Counted from the stretch's first letter, positions 26,434-35,117 are shown. The stretch is 64,000 bases of DNA from JADMIH01 sp035274425 (GCA_035274425.1 DATEOC010000076.1:1-64000), one strand, 5' to 3'. The notes: generated from the letters alone by a model not told the origin. Made by a program: numbers and translations.

Positions 26434-27282
26434 CTACCTCAGTCCAGTTAGCTTCATACTCACGTCCCACAGACGCCCCTGCACATCCTCGTCGTGCGAG
26501 TAGGCGCTTGAACGGGCCGTCTTGCTGCCCTTGAAGAATTCGCCCGTGATGCTCGCGACTTTAGGCGAGGAAGCCAAGTCAACGAGGCTTACGGAGGCGC
26601 GTTCAGGCGTTGTAGAGATGAGGCGTAGCAGCCAGCGCAGAGGGGTTGGAGCTTCGCTCATGAGGTTCGACTTCATCAGGCCGGGGTGGAGAGCGTTAAC
26701 GGTGACGCTCGTTCCATCGAGTCGCCGCGCCAGCTCATAGGTGAAGAGGAGATTGCACATCTTGGACGCCCCGAACGCTGAGAGCGCGCTGAATTTCTTC
26801 TCGCCTTGCAGATCATCGAAATCGAGTTTGGTGGTAGTGGGCGCACTGATATTGATAACGCGGGCCTGGGGACTCGCCTTCAGATCATCGAGCAGGAGGT
26901 TTGTAAGGAGGAAGTGCCCCAGGTGGTTCGTGGCGAACATCGTTTCCAACCCGTCTGGGGTCGTAGTGCGCTTGCCCTTGAAGACAGAGGCATTGTTGAT
27001 CAGCACGTCGAGCTGTCCATACTCGGCCTTGAAATTCGCGGCCATTTCCCTGACAGATTGCTGGGAAGCCAGGTCCAGGGCGATAAGCTTGACACTGCTG
27101 TTACCGGAGGCGGCTTCTATCTCGGCGCGGTCTGCCTCCCCACGCGCCTTGTCGCGGCAGGCCATAACTACAGTAGCGCCAAGCCGTGCCAAACCCAGTG
27201 CGGTTGCTTTGCCAAGCCCGCCGCTCGCACCTGTGATGAGGCAGACGCGGCCTGCCATGTTCTGCGTTGATGTAGCCTTCAT
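26434..27282 (-). CDS. Short-chain dehydrogenase (retinol-dehydrogenase-like) lacking the catalytic Tyr
   Basis: 282 residues. NAD(P) motif CLITGASGGLGKATALG, LDVLINNASVF, NHLGHFLLTNLLL, and VINISAPTTTK at the Ser position. The active-site YxxxK is SAFGASKMCN: the Tyr is replaced by Phe (codon TTC) while the Lys is kept, so activity is doubtful or altered. ATG 27282 has GAGGAA 7 nt upstream. It is followed 16 nt later by the MerB-like gene and is probably co-transcribed with it. Confidence 0.8.
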   Translation of the reverse strand: MKATSTQNMAGRVCLITGASGGLGKATALGLARLGATVVMACRDKARGEADRAEIEAASGNSSVKLIALDLASQQSVREMAANFKAEYGQLDVLINNASVFKGKRTTTPDGLETMFATNHLGHFLLTNLLLDDLKASPQARVINISAPTTTKLDFDDLQGEKKFSALSAFGASKMCNLLFTYELARRLDGTSVTVNALHPGLMKSNLMSEAPTPLRWLLRLISTTPERASVSLVDLASSPKVASITGEFFKGSKTARSSAYSHDEDVQGRLWDVSMKLTGLR

Positions 27283-27386
27283 TGTGTTGTTCCTCAGCAT
27301 GTAGGGGCCTGAATTGGGCGTAGCCCAAGAACCCGTGAACTGCCCAATACATATCAAACTTCCGGCGCACCAAGCCAAACTTTCAT

Positions 27387-27441
27387 TTCTTTTTCTTTCA
27401 ATATTCGACCCTTGCAGGGTCGAATATTGAAAGAAAAAGAA
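27387..27441. terminator. Perfect 25-bp hairpin after the acyl-CoA dehydrogenase gene
   Basis: Arms 27387-27411 and 27417-27441, loop TTGCA, 11 nt after the stop of the minus-strand gene ending at 27453. The sequence resembles the core of the 1-108 palindrome. Confidence 0.75.
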
Positions 27442-27452
27442 TAATTCATTCG

Positions 27453-28658
27453 TTATTCAGCACGCCCAACCAATTCCCGCGCGATTATTATACGCTGAAT
27501 GTGGCTTGTTCCCTCGTAAATCTGCAAGCCTTTGATGTCTCTGTAATAGCGCTCGACCGGGTACTCGTTGGAGTAGCCTCGGTTGCCGTGTATAAGCACC
27601 GCCTCTGACGCGGCGCGCACTGCCGCTTCAGTCGCAAAAAGCTTGGCTATAGAGGCGGCTTTGGTGGAGGGCAGGCCCTGGTCCTGGAGCCAGGCGGCAT
27701 GGTAAGTGAGGAGGCGAGCAGACTGAACGTCAGCGGCCATGTCGGCCAGAGTCGCTCCGATAGCCTGGAAGTCTGCTATGCGCTTGCCGAACTGACGACG
27801 TTCCTTGCTGTACTCGACCGAAGCATCCAGGCACGCCTGCGCGACGCCCAGCGCGCCTGCGGCCACGCCCAGCCTTCCCCTATCAAGCCCCGACATCGCC
27901 ACCTTGAACCCCTCTCCCGGCGCGCCTAGCAACGCGCTGCTAGGCACGTGGCACTCTCTCAAGGTGATGCGGACGTGCTCGGAAGCGCGGTGGCCCAGCT
28001 CCTTGCCGGGCATCGGCTCCCGGTGGAAGCCAGGCGTGGCGGTCTCTACAAGGAACGCGCATATCTGCTTATGTGGCCGGGTGTCTACAGTCGCATCTTC
28101 AGACTTTGGACTTTGGACTTCGGACGTTGGACTCAACCGTGCAAAGACGATGGCGACGTGAGCGCTCATCCCGTTAGTGATCCAGATTTTCTCGCCATTG
28201 AGTAAATAGCCGTCCTCTGCGGGGGTAGCTGTGGTCTCTATGCTCGCGGCGTCCGAGCCTGCATTCGGCTCGGTGAGGGCATAGCACCCTATCCACTCGC
28301 CCGTCGCCATTCGAGGGAGGTAATGCGCCTTCTGCTCATCGGTGCCCCACTCCCGTATGCAGCCCGTCACCAGCCCGGCGTGGACCGTTAGAAAGCCACG
28401 CACCGAGGAGTCGGCACGGCCTAGCTCCTCGCAGATAAGGGCGTAACTCAAGTAGTCGGTAGTCAGTTTCGTCGTCTGTCGTCCGTCGTCCGTCGTCGGC
28501 CCTGCCAGGAAGCCGAGCACGCCCATGCGCTCGACTAGGTGTGCAGGGAACTCACCGCGCTCGTCAGCTTCGCGGGCGATAGGTGCAACTTCCTCCTGCG
28601 CGAACTGGCGAGCAAGGGATTGAATGCGTTGCTGTTCGGGTGTAAGCTCAAAGTTCAT
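27453..28658 (-). CDS. Acyl-CoA dehydrogenase with two repeat-encoded insertions
   Basis: 401 residues; alpha,beta-dehydrogenation of an acyl-CoA with FAD. CYALTEPNAGSDAASIETTA (FAD/substrate loop) and the catalytic Glu, about E382, in QIYEGTSHIQRIIIARELVG. Two segments are foreign to the family: residues 53-66 (TTDDGRQTTK, tract 28470-28498) and about 172-190 (TSEVQSPKSE, tract 28102-28132). Apart from these the length is normal. It overlaps the end of the RidA gene by 11 nt. Confidence 0.95.
   Translation of the reverse strand: MNFELTPEQQRIQSLARQFAQEEVAPIAREADERGEFPAHLVERMGVLGFLAGPTTDDGRQTTKLTTDYLSYALICEELGRADSSVRGFLTVHAGLVTGCIREWGTDEQKAHYLPRMATGEWIGCYALTEPNAGSDAASIETTATPAEDGYLLNGEKIWITNGMSAHVAIVFARLSPTSEVQSPKSEDATVDTRPHKQICAFLVETATPGFHREPMPGKELGHRASEHVRITLRECHVPSSALLGAPGEGFKVAMSGLDRGRLGVAAGALGVAQACLDASVEYSKERRQFGKRIADFQAIGATLADMAADVQSARLLTYHAAWLQDQGLPSTKAASIAKLFATEAAVRAASEAVLIHGNRGYSNEYPVERYYRDIKGLQIYEGTSHIQRIIIARELVGRAE
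28102..28132. repeat. ACTTTGG-type heptanucleotide tract inside the acyl-CoA dehydrogenase gene
   Basis: Four units (GACTTTG, GACTTTG, GACTTCG, GACGTTG); coding strand SEVQSPKS. Confidence 0.85.
28470..28498. repeat. CGTCGTC tract inside the acyl-CoA dehydrogenase gene
   Basis: Four units; coding strand TTDDGRQTT. Confidence 0.9.
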
Positions 28659-29055
28659 GTATCACCGCTATCCCCTCTATCTCCACCAGCGCCTCATCAT
28701 CGAAGAAGCGTGAAATCTCAAGGAGAGCAGTAGCGGGGTAATAGGAGCCAAAGAACTCTTTGTGGACCTGACCCAGTGACTTGAGATGCGCTTTGTAGCC
28801 GTCGAGGTCTTTGACGAAGATGGTAATCTTTATGATGTTCTGCATCGTGCCCCCCGCTTCCACCACCACCGCTTTCAGGTTACTTAGCACCTGCCTGTAT
28901 TGGGCTACAATATCGCCCGGCGCAATTATGTGCCCTTCCATGTCGAGAGCGGTCTGTCCGGCGAGAAAGAGTATGCGCCCGCCGGTGGTGAGAATGCCAT
29001 GATTGAAGCCTTTTGGCCGTGGCAGTGTGGGAGGGTTGACAATCTGGGCTTTCAT
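28648..29055 (-). CDS. RidA family protein (second copy)
   Basis: 135 residues. Conserved GFNHGILTTGGRILFLAGQTALD, NIIKITIFVKDLDGYKAH, and VEIEGIAVI at the C-terminus. The Arg of other RidA proteins (PARS) is replaced here around YPATALLEISRF, so it may not be a typical imine deaminase. In 2-aminobenzoyl-CoA pathways a RidA/L-PSP homologue accompanies the beta-oxidation genes, which matches this place between acyl-CoA dehydrogenase and enoyl-CoA hydratase. ATG 29055 directly follows the hydratase stop. Confidence 0.85.
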   Translation of the reverse strand: MKAQIVNPPTLPRPKGFNHGILTTGGRILFLAGQTALDMEGHIIAPGDIVAQYRQVLSNLKAVVVEAGGTMQNIIKITIFVKDLDGYKAHLKSLGQVHKEFFGSYYPATALLEISRFFDDEALVEIEGIAVIHEL

Positions 29056-29057
29056 AA

Positions 29058-29891
29058 TTATCGCCCTGTGAACTTTGGCTTCTCTTTCGCCTTGAAAGCT
29101 TCGTAGAAGCGGCGATGGTCCTCCCCCATGAGCATGAGCGCCTGGGCCTGCGCTTCCGCTTCGAGGGCGGTGACGAGGTCCATGTTCCACTCGCTATTTA
29201 TCATGCGCTTCGTCATGGAGATGGCCTGGGTGGGGCCTTGCGCGAGGCGTCTCGCCCACTCCTGTGCAGTCGGCATGAGGTCGTCGTGGGGGACCACCCG
29301 GTTGACCAGGCCGTAGCGGTCCGCGGTGGTAGCGTCTATCGTGTCACCGAAGAGGAGCAGTTCTAAAGCCCGGCCCTGCCCCACGATGCGCGGCAGTAGA
29401 TAACCTGAACCCATGTCCACCCCCGCCAGGCCCACCCTTGTGAAGAGGAAGGCGAACCTTGCCTTTTCGGACGCAATGCGCAGGTCGGAGGCGAGAGCGA
29501 TTACCGCCCCGGCCCCGGCGGTCATACCGTTCAGGGCAGCGATTATCGGCTTATCCAGGAGGCGCATATTCTGGACCACCGCGCCCGTCATGCGGGTGAA
29601 GGCGAGATGGTCTTTCACATCTCCCTCCAGGAGCGCGCCGATGATCTTATGTACGTCACCGCCGGAGCAGAAGGCATCTCCCGTGCCTGTCAATACCAGC
29701 ACTTTCACGTTGTCGTCATAGCGTAGCTCTTCGAGCAGGTCGCGGAATTGAGCATAGACCTCGAAAGTGAGCGCGTTCAGCACCTCAGGGCGATTGAAGG
29801 TGAGGGTGGCGATGCCGGTCTCGTCTACTTCGTAGAGAAAATCATAGGACGGTTTCGGATTTCGGATTTCGGATTTCGGATTGAAGTCCAT
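29058..29891 (-). CDS. Enoyl-CoA hydratase/isomerase
   Basis: 277 residues. Crotonase fold: ATLTFNRPEVLNAL, VLTGTGDAFCSGGDVHKI (oxyanion loop), AALNGMTAGAGAVIALASDL, and FLFTRVGLAGVDMGSGYLLPRIVG, where the Glu positions of hydratases are replaced by Ala/Asp, so an isomerase, lyase or hydrolase role is possible. The first 15 residues (NPKSEIRNPKPS) come from a TTTCGGA tract. The ATG overlaps the upstream SDR stop by 1 nt. Confidence 0.9.
   Translation of the reverse strand: MDFNPKSEIRNPKPSYDFLYEVDETGIATLTFNRPEVLNALTFEVYAQFRDLLEELRYDDNVKVLVLTGTGDAFCSGGDVHKIIGALLEGDVKDHLAFTRMTGAVVQNMRLLDKPIIAALNGMTAGAGAVIALASDLRIASEKARFAFLFTRVGLAGVDMGSGYLLPRIVGQGRALELLLFGDTIDATTADRYGLVNRVVPHDDLMPTAQEWARRLAQGPTQAISMTKRMINSEWNMDLVTALEAEAQAQALMLMGEDHRRFYEAFKAKEKPKFTGR
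29852..29882. repeat. TTTCGGA tract encoding the N-terminus of the enoyl-CoA hydratase
   Basis: Four TTTCGGA units; coding strand NPKSEIRNPK. Confidence 0.9.
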
Positions 29892-30694
29892 TATGACATT
29901 ACGCTCCCGCCATCTACGTTTATGGCCTGGCCTGTTATGCCCTTGCTGCTCTCCTGGGCGAGGAAGAGGGCTACCGACGCTACCTCTTCAGGTTCGATCA
30001 GGCGCTTCTGCGGGCTTGTCTTCTCAAGAGCTTCGCGTGCCTGAGATTCGGATAGGCCCGTGCGGCTCATGATGTTATCTATGCTTGCCTGAGTCATGGG
30101 GGTGTCTACGAAGCCGGGGCAGATGGCGTTCACCGTTATGCTGTGAGGCATCAGTTCGACGGCGAGGGCGCGTGTCAGGCCAAGGACGCCATGCTTGGCG
30201 GCGGTGTACGCAGCGACGTACTTCGCGCCCACCCTCGCTGCTACGGAGGCGATGTTGATGATGCGGCCACCACCTCGCTCTATCATGGCTGGCGTGAACG
30301 CTTTGGTCACATAGTACACGCTGGTGAGATTGACCGCAAGCATCCTGTGCCACAGATCGTCGGGGTGATTGAGAAAAGGGTGGCTCTCGGCGTTGCCGGC
30401 GTTGTTCACTAATATGTCAATCCCTCCCAAACCCTCCAGGGCACGGGCCGCCATTTGCTCTACCTGCTCCGGGTCGGTCACGTCGCATGGCGCTGCCAGG
30501 CAGCGGCGTCCCAATCCCTCTATCTCTGTGACGAGGATATCGAGGTCGGCAGCAGTGCGCGCCGTCGCCGCCACATCCGCGCCTGCCCATGCAAAAGCGA
30601 GGGCGATAGCCCGGCCAATGCCACGGCTCGCGCCGGTTACGAGCACTCTCTGTATGCCTATCTCAGATCCGTGTGCGGCTTGCAAGATCATCAC
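29891..30694 (-). CDS. SDR-family 3-hydroxyacyl-CoA/3-oxoacyl dehydrogenase
   Basis: 267 residues. VLVTGASRGIGRAIAL, DILVNNAGNAE, INIASVAARVGAKYVAAYTAAKHG (Ser, Tyr, Lys intact), ICPGFVDTPM, and the GQAINVDGGSVMS C-terminus typical of FabG/3-hydroxybutyrate-type enzymes. In this cluster it probably oxidises the hydroxyacyl-CoA made by the hydratase downstream, with which it overlaps by 1 nt. Confidence 0.9.
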   Translation of the reverse strand: MMILQAAHGSEIGIQRVLVTGASRGIGRAIALAFAWAGADVAATARTAADLDILVTEIEGLGRRCLAAPCDVTDPEQVEQMAARALEGLGGIDILVNNAGNAESHPFLNHPDDLWHRMLAVNLTSVYYVTKAFTPAMIERGGGRIINIASVAARVGAKYVAAYTAAKHGVLGLTRALAVELMPHSITVNAICPGFVDTPMTQASIDNIMSRTGLSESQAREALEKTSPQKRLIEPEEVASVALFLAQESSKGITGQAINVDGGSVMS

Positions 30695-30708
30695 CTCATC
30701 TTTGGTGA

Positions 30709-31347
30709 TCAGCTTTGCCCTAACCTGGTCTCAGAACCCTTCAGCAGACGCCCAATGCTATCGCCAAAGCCCGCTACCACCAACAACCCCCAGGCTATAG
30801 TCCCAGGAAGGAGCCAGGGCGTGACTTGCTTCAATAGGACGAGCAGTATGATTGTTACCATGCTTGCGGCTATACCAGCAAGAGTGCCAAGCACTACGTA
30901 ACGGGTCATGGCGAGGACCGTGATGCCGGCCAGCACCGCCGCCAGAATCACCAGAGGCTGGACGGTAAGCATAGCACCCAGCGCGGTAACGATGCCCCGG
31001 CCACCGCCCCATCTACCCGCGAGGAGGCGTACCCATACAGACCAGTTATGCCCTACAATGGCAGCCGACGCCGCCAGGCCCATCGCCACCGCCAGCCACG
31101 CCTCATTGGGCCAGGAAAGGAGGCGAGCTAACAGTACCGCAGCCACCCCCTTTATGAGGTCGAGCGCGAAGACGGCGATAGCTGCGGGCCGCCCCAGGAC
31201 GCTCAGGGCATTGGCAGTGCCGGTCTTGCCGCTACCGCCCTCCAGCAAATTGCGCCCCATAATCATGCCTACCAGAAGGCCGCCTGGTATAGCGCCAATC
31301 AGGTACGCACCTGCGATAATGAGGGTAAGCTGTAGCCAGTCTGACAT
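30709..31347 (-). CDS. plsY: Glycerol-3-phosphate acyltransferase, PlsY type
   Basis: 212 residues, five to six membrane segments. It acylates glycerol 3-phosphate with acyl-phosphate, the first step of phospholipid synthesis. Motif 1 is GGSGKTGTANALSVLG (normally SGNxGATN), motif 2 VGHNWSVWVRLLAGRWGGGRG (normally GHxxPxFxxFKGGKG). The key Lys of GGKG is Arg here, so it is a divergent member. Starts MSDWLQLTLIIAGAYLIGAIP. Confidence 0.8.
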   Translation of the reverse strand: MSDWLQLTLIIAGAYLIGAIPGGLLVGMIMGRNLLEGGSGKTGTANALSVLGRPAAIAVFALDLIKGVAAVLLARLLSWPNEAWLAVAMGLAASAAIVGHNWSVWVRLLAGRWGGGRGIVTALGAMLTVQPLVILAAVLAGITVLAMTRYVVLGTLAGIAASMVTIILLVLLKQVTPWLLPGTIAWGLLVVAGFGDSIGRLLKGSETRLGQS

Positions 31348-31354
31348 TACGTAG

Positions 31355-31450
31355 TCCGAAGTTCGAAGTTCGAAGTTCGAACTTCAAAGTTCAAATACCC
31401 GATTGTTCCATCGTCTGTCGTCTATCGTCTGTCGTCTATCGTCTATCGTC
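31355..31450. repeat. Heptanucleotide tracts (GAAGTTC, then CGTCTAT/CGTCTGT)
   Basis: 31355-31394 holds about five AAGTTCG/AAGTTCA units and 31409-31450 six TATCGTC/TGTCGTC units. The second tract and part of the first form the last codons of the fusion gene ending at 31384. Confidence 0.9.
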
Positions 31451-33822
31451 AAAATACATAGGTCTGCGCGACCAGCCGCCAGGATGGTATTGGCTTCGTT
31501 GCTCGTGGTGATATACCCGCCCACCATTGTGAGCATTCCCGCTTCGTTGCGCAGCCTATCGCTGTAGTGGGTGAGGAAGCCACGGCCGTAAGCAGGCTCA
31601 CCCTGCGGGACCGCCTGGCCCGCGAGGACTTGTACCAGATCACACCCATGCTCTTTGAGCGCAAGCGCGAAGAGTATCGCGTCTTCTACCCGCAAGCCGC
31701 CCTTTACATGGTCGGTGGCGGAGAGGGCGACAGACAATGGCTTCCCTTCGGGCCAGGCTGCGCGCACGGCATCGAATAGCTCCAGGGGGAAGTGCATCCT
31801 CCCCGCTATGTCGCCGCCGTATTCGTCCTCGCGGCGGTTGGTGAGAGGAGACAGGAAGCTGGCGAGGAGATAGCCATGTGCGCAGTCAATTTGCAGAAAG
31901 TCAAAACCGGCGTCTTGTGCCATCCTTGCAGCACGAACGAATTCATCCCGGATACAGTCCATATCGGCACGGTCCATCTCCCTTGGGACCTGGCTGCGCG
32001 GCGTGTATGGGAGGGGCGACGCCGAGAGGAGAGGCCAACCTCCCTCCCACAACGGTCTATCCAGGCCCTCAGAGCGTGGGCGAGTCGACCCACGTCGCCC
32101 AGCATGAGTCAGCGACACTCCGACGAAGCTTCCCTGAGCATGGATACCTTCTACAATCCGCGCCCAGGCCGCACCATGCTCCTCCCTATACATCCCAACA
32201 GTGTCAGGTGTGATGCGCCCTTCAGGAGAGACCGCGCACATCTCTACGAGTGCGGAGTGCGGAGTGCGGAGTGCGGAATATGACGATTTTGGATTTTGGA
32301 TTTTGGATTTTGGATTGGTGTAGTAGTCTATTGATGCTAAATTGGGCATGCCGTCATGAGCGGGACCAAGCTGCATGGGGAGAACGACGCGGCTAGGGAA
32401 GGTGAGGTTGCGCAGGCGTAATGGGGCAAATATAGGAGGCGGGGCGAATGCGGAGTGCGGAGTGTGATTACTGCCTTCTGCTTTCTGCTTTCTGCCTTCT
32501 GAATCTTCGTCCTTCGTCCTTCGTCCTTCGTCCAGTTCCGCACTCCGCACTCCGCACTCCGCACTCTCCTGGTACCAACGGTCTACCTCATCCCCGAAGC
32601 GCGGGTCACGGAGGTGGAGGTCGCTGTAGGAGATACGGCCACTGCGGGTTAGGAGCTGGAAGGCAAACTGCATCGGCGGAAGGTGCCTGTAGCGCGCTAT
32701 CGTCTCGAAGTAGGTCTGGCTCTCGGAGGCAGCTCGCTGGAAGGTCTCGACTACAGGCTTCCTCTCAAGCTCATAGGCGTTCAGGACAGCATCTATATTG
32801 GAGTGTTGTTCAAGCGCGCCCGCCAACGCTATTGCGTCCTCCATTGCCAGTTTGGTCCCGGCCCCTATCGAAAAGTGCGCGGTATGCACAGCATCGCCAA
32901 GCAAAACTATTCGATTTTGGATTTTGGATTTTGGATTTTGGATTTTAGAGGAAGCGCCTTGGACTTTGGACCCTTCGCTTCGCTCAAGGGCATGCTTTGA
33001 ACTTTGAACTTGAATGTGCCAGTTTTTGGTCTTGAGGGTGGGGAAGCTAATCCACTTTGAGTTGTTGGAGAGGAGAGGTACGCCGTTGAGGTCATCGGAC
33101 AGCAGTTCCTGGCAATATGCAATGCTTTGGGCTTCATCCGCTTCGCCTAATCCTGCATTGAGCCAGGTAGCCTCACTGCACTCGACTATGAAGGTGCTAG
33201 TCGTGCCACTGAATGGATAAGCGTGTGTAGTGAAGAAGCCATGCTCGTTTTCATGAAAGATGAATGTGAAAGCATCCAGCACGCGCTCAGCGCCAAGCCA
33301 GATGTAACGGGCATTGCCCCATTCGATTCGGGGCTGGAATTGCTCTTCGTAGGTCTTGCGGGCAAGGCTGTTGACGCCATCCGCCGCTATGAGGAGATCG
33401 TGCTCCGGTAACTCTGACAGGTCATGTACTTCGGTGCCAAAATGGATATCTACACCCAACTCGATGCAGCGCCTTTGCAGGATGTTGAGTAGAAGCTTGC
33501 GCGAGATGCTGGCGATAACGTGCCCGCCGCACCTCACCGTCTCGCCCCTGTAGCGCACATCAATGGAGTCCCAGATTACGAACTGGTCGGTAATCTGCTT
33601 ATACGTCTTGGAGTCGGCGCGCTCGAAAGAAGCGAGCGTGCGGTCAGAGAAGACCACGCCCCACCCGTAGGTTACGTCGGCGGGGTTGCGCTCGATAATC
33701 GTGATCTCTCGTGAAGGATCGGCCTTCTTGATAAGCAGAGCGCAATAAAGCCCCCCCGGCCCTGCGCCCAAGACGACGATCCTGGATTTTGGATTTTGGA
33801 TTTTGGATTTTGGATTGGGCAT
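31384..33822 (-). CDS. FAD monooxygenase/old-yellow-enzyme fusion (2-aminobenzoyl-CoA or salicylyl-CoA hydroxylase type)
   Basis: 812 residues. The N-terminal half is an FAD aromatic hydroxylase (VVLGAGPGGLYCALL near 17-30; LLGDAVHTAHFSIGAG near 305-320). The C-terminal half is an NADH:flavin oxidoreductase barrel (PPIFAPLRLRNLTFPSRVVL, LTHAGRRGS, FDFLQIDCAHGYLLASFLSP). This fusion is that of 2-aminobenzoyl-CoA monooxygenase/reductase. Heptamer tracts encode residues 2-13, about 292-303, 418-458, 502-524 and 791-804. The last replaces the expected barrel end after GRADLCIL, so the C-terminus looks truncated. The ATG at 33822 has no clear SD, and the start is uncertain. Confidence 0.85.
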   Translation of the reverse strand: MPNPKSKIQNPKSRIVVLGAGPGGLYCALLIKKADPSREITIIERNPADVTYGWGVVFSDRTLASFERADSKTYKQITDQFVIWDSIDVRYRGETVRCGGHVIASISRKLLLNILQRRCIELGVDIHFGTEVHDLSELPEHDLLIAADGVNSLARKTYEEQFQPRIEWGNARYIWLGAERVLDAFTFIFHENEHGFFTTHAYPFSGTTSTFIVECSEATWLNAGLGEADEAQSIAYCQELLSDDLNGVPLLSNNSKWISFPTLKTKNWHIQVQSSKHALERSEGSKVQGASSKIQNPKSKIQNRIVLLGDAVHTAHFSIGAGTKLAMEDAIALAGALEQHSNIDAVLNAYELERKPVVETFQRAASESQTYFETIARYRHLPPMQFAFQLLTRSGRISYSDLHLRDPRFGDEVDRWYQESAECGVRSAELDEGRRTKDEDSEGRKQKAEGSNHTPHSAFAPPPIFAPLRLRNLTFPSRVVLPMQLGPAHDGMPNLASIDYYTNPKSKIQNPKSSYSALRTPHSALVEMCAVSPEGRITPDTVGMYREEHGAAWARIVEGIHAQGSFVGVSLTHAGRRGSTRPRSEGLDRPLWEGGWPLLSASPLPYTPRSQVPREMDRADMDCIRDEFVRAARMAQDAGFDFLQIDCAHGYLLASFLSPLTNRREDEYGGDIAGRMHFPLELFDAVRAAWPEGKPLSVALSATDHVKGGLRVEDAILFALALKEHGCDLVQVLAGQAVPQGEPAYGRGFLTHYSDRLRNEAGMLTMVGGYITTSNEANTILAAGRADLCILTIDDRRQTIDDRRWNNRVFEL
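32249..32317. repeat. GTGCGGA and TTTTGGA tracts inside the fusion gene
   Basis: 32249-32279: four GAGTGCG units (coding SALRTPHSAL). 32285-32317: four TTTTGGA units (coding NPKSKIQNPKS). Confidence 0.9.
32448..32569. repeat. Cluster of four heptanucleotide families inside the fusion gene
   Basis: In order: GTGCGGA, TTCTGCT/TTCTGCC, CTTCGTC (four units) and CACTCCG (four units). On the coding strand these give ECGVRSAE, LDEGRRTKDE and GRKQKAEG. It joins the monooxygenase and oxidoreductase domains as a hydrophilic linker. Confidence 0.9.
32912..32946. repeat. TTTTGGA tract inside the fusion gene
   Basis: Almost five units, coding SKIQNPKSKIQN just before the FAD-binding GDAVHT motif. Two TTGAACT units follow at 32998-33012. 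Confidence 0.9.
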
Positions 33823-33884
33823 GCGTGAGGATAGACGATAGACGATAGACAATGAAACGTGATGCGTGAAACGTGATGCGTGAG
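33783..33884. repeat. TTTTGGA, ATAGACG and GTGATGC/GTGAAAC tracts
   Basis: 33783-33816 encodes the fusion protein N-terminus. 33830-33850 (ATAGACG) and 33852-33884 (GTGAAAC/GTGATGC) lie upstream. Then 33885-34003 holds diffuse CTCTGCGTCTCTGCGGTGAA-type and CTTGGCG repeats and nothing else seen. Confidence 0.85.
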
Positions 33885-34003
33885 ATTAGTATCTAACTGG
33901 TAATTCGTAATTCGTAATTCCCGAAAACCTCTGCGCTCTCTGCGTCTCTGCGGTGAACCAATAAATAATCTTGGCGTTCTTGGTTATCTTGGCGTCTTGG
34001 CGT

Positions 34004-34909
34004 TTAGATAAGGTCAGATATTACCTGTGCTAACTGCTCAAGCTGGGTGAGGTCGGGGATGGTGGGGAAGAGGACCAATTCGTCGCAACCCACCTCGCGG
34101 TAGCCGCGTATGAAGCCTGCGATTGCCTGCGGGGTGGTGAGGAGTCCGGCGGCGATGCGCTCTGCGAATGGGCCTGTGAAGGCATAGTAGTCTCTCAGGT
34201 AGCTCATTCCAGCCTCGGCAACCTCTTCGCCGCCCAGCGCGAAGTAGCCCTGCGCCCACAGTTGCGGCTTGCCTGGGCGGCCCGCTTCGAGCCATGCGGC
34301 ACGTGCTTTATCGGCGGCGCGGGCAAACGCCCTCGGTGGCCCGCCGCCATGCACATACCCGTCGGCGTAGCGGGCCATACGCGCAAACCCCACGTCACTC
34401 AGCCCGCCCACCAGAATAGGCGGCCCACCTACACGCATCGCTGTTGGAGCAATCGAGGGTAGGTTCCCATCTACTGCCTTCTGCTCACTGCCTTCTGCCT
34501 TCTGACCCGAAGCCTCCCACAGGTCGCGCATCTCGGACAGTTGCTCCTCAAGACGCCTGCCCCTGGAATGGTAGTCAACACCTGCCGCGTCGTAGTCCTC
34601 TTTGCGAGCGCCTATTGAAAGCCCAAGCACCAACCGCCCACCCGATAGCGCATCGAGCGAGGCAGCGGCTTTGGCGAGTATCGCCGTGCTGTGCAGAGGG
34701 CCGATTACGATTGTAGTGGCGAGGAGGACTCGGCGGGTGACTGCTGCCGCGGCGGCGAGAGATATGAAGGGGTCATAGCTATCGTATACCAGCCGGTCGA
34801 GCACCCCCAGGCTGGAGAACGGGCCTTCATCAGCGATACGCGCCCACTCTATAATGAGCGAGCCACCCGCCCCGGGAAGCGTAGTAGGCAAACCAACCCC
34901 GATCCGCAT
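34004..34909 (-). CDS. LLM-class F420/FMN-dependent oxidoreductase (luciferase-like)
   Basis: 301 residues. TIM-barrel start MRIGVGLPTTLPG, SLDALSGGRLVLGLSIGARKEDYDAAGVD, and GPPILVGGLSDVGFARMARYADGYV. It uses a reduced flavin or F420 on an unknown substrate. Residues about 135-145 (GQKAEGSEQKA) come from a CAGAAGG tract (34473-34505). ATG 34909 has GAGGAGG 9 nt upstream; the longer frame to 34954 is not used. Confidence 0.85.
   Translation of the reverse strand: MRIGVGLPTTLPGAGGSLIIEWARIADEGPFSSLGVLDRLVYDSYDPFISLAAAAAVTRRVLLATTIVIGPLHSTAILAKAAASLDALSGGRLVLGLSIGARKEDYDAAGVDYHSRGRRLEEQLSEMRDLWEASGQKAEGSEQKAVDGNLPSIAPTAMRVGGPPILVGGLSDVGFARMARYADGYVHGGGPPRAFARAADKARAAWLEAGRPGKPQLWAQGYFALGGEEVAEAGMSYLRDYYAFTGPFAERIAAGLLTTPQAIAGFIRGYREVGCDELVLFPTIPDLTQLEQLAQVISDLI
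34473..34505. repeat. TTCTGCC tract inside the LLM gene
   Basis: Four TTCTGCC/TTCTGCT-type units with one interruption. Confidence 0.75.
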
Positions 34910-34985
34910 ACGCGCAAACCTCCTCTCGGCAACAGTAAGAGGAGTATGCCACAAAGTGGGCTTGTTCTCAAGGTGGCGGGGTTAT

Positions 34986-35114
34986 TGACGACGGACGACG
35001 GACGACGGACGACGGACGATAGAGTATATACTTCCATAAAACAATCTCTGCGAACTCTGCGTCTCTGCGGTGAATTTGCTTTTTGTCGTCCGTCGTCCGT
35101 CGTCTGTCGTCTAT
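34986..35114. repeat. Composite repeat cassette between the LLM and SLH genes
   Basis: GACGACG units (34986-35022), then a CTCTGCGTCTCTGCGGTGAA segment, then CGTCGTC units (35087-35114). Same composition as the cassettes at 50868 and 52570. The outer tracts are mutually complementary and could fold into one large hairpin. No gene is seen. Confidence 0.85.
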
Positions 35115-35117
35115 TTT

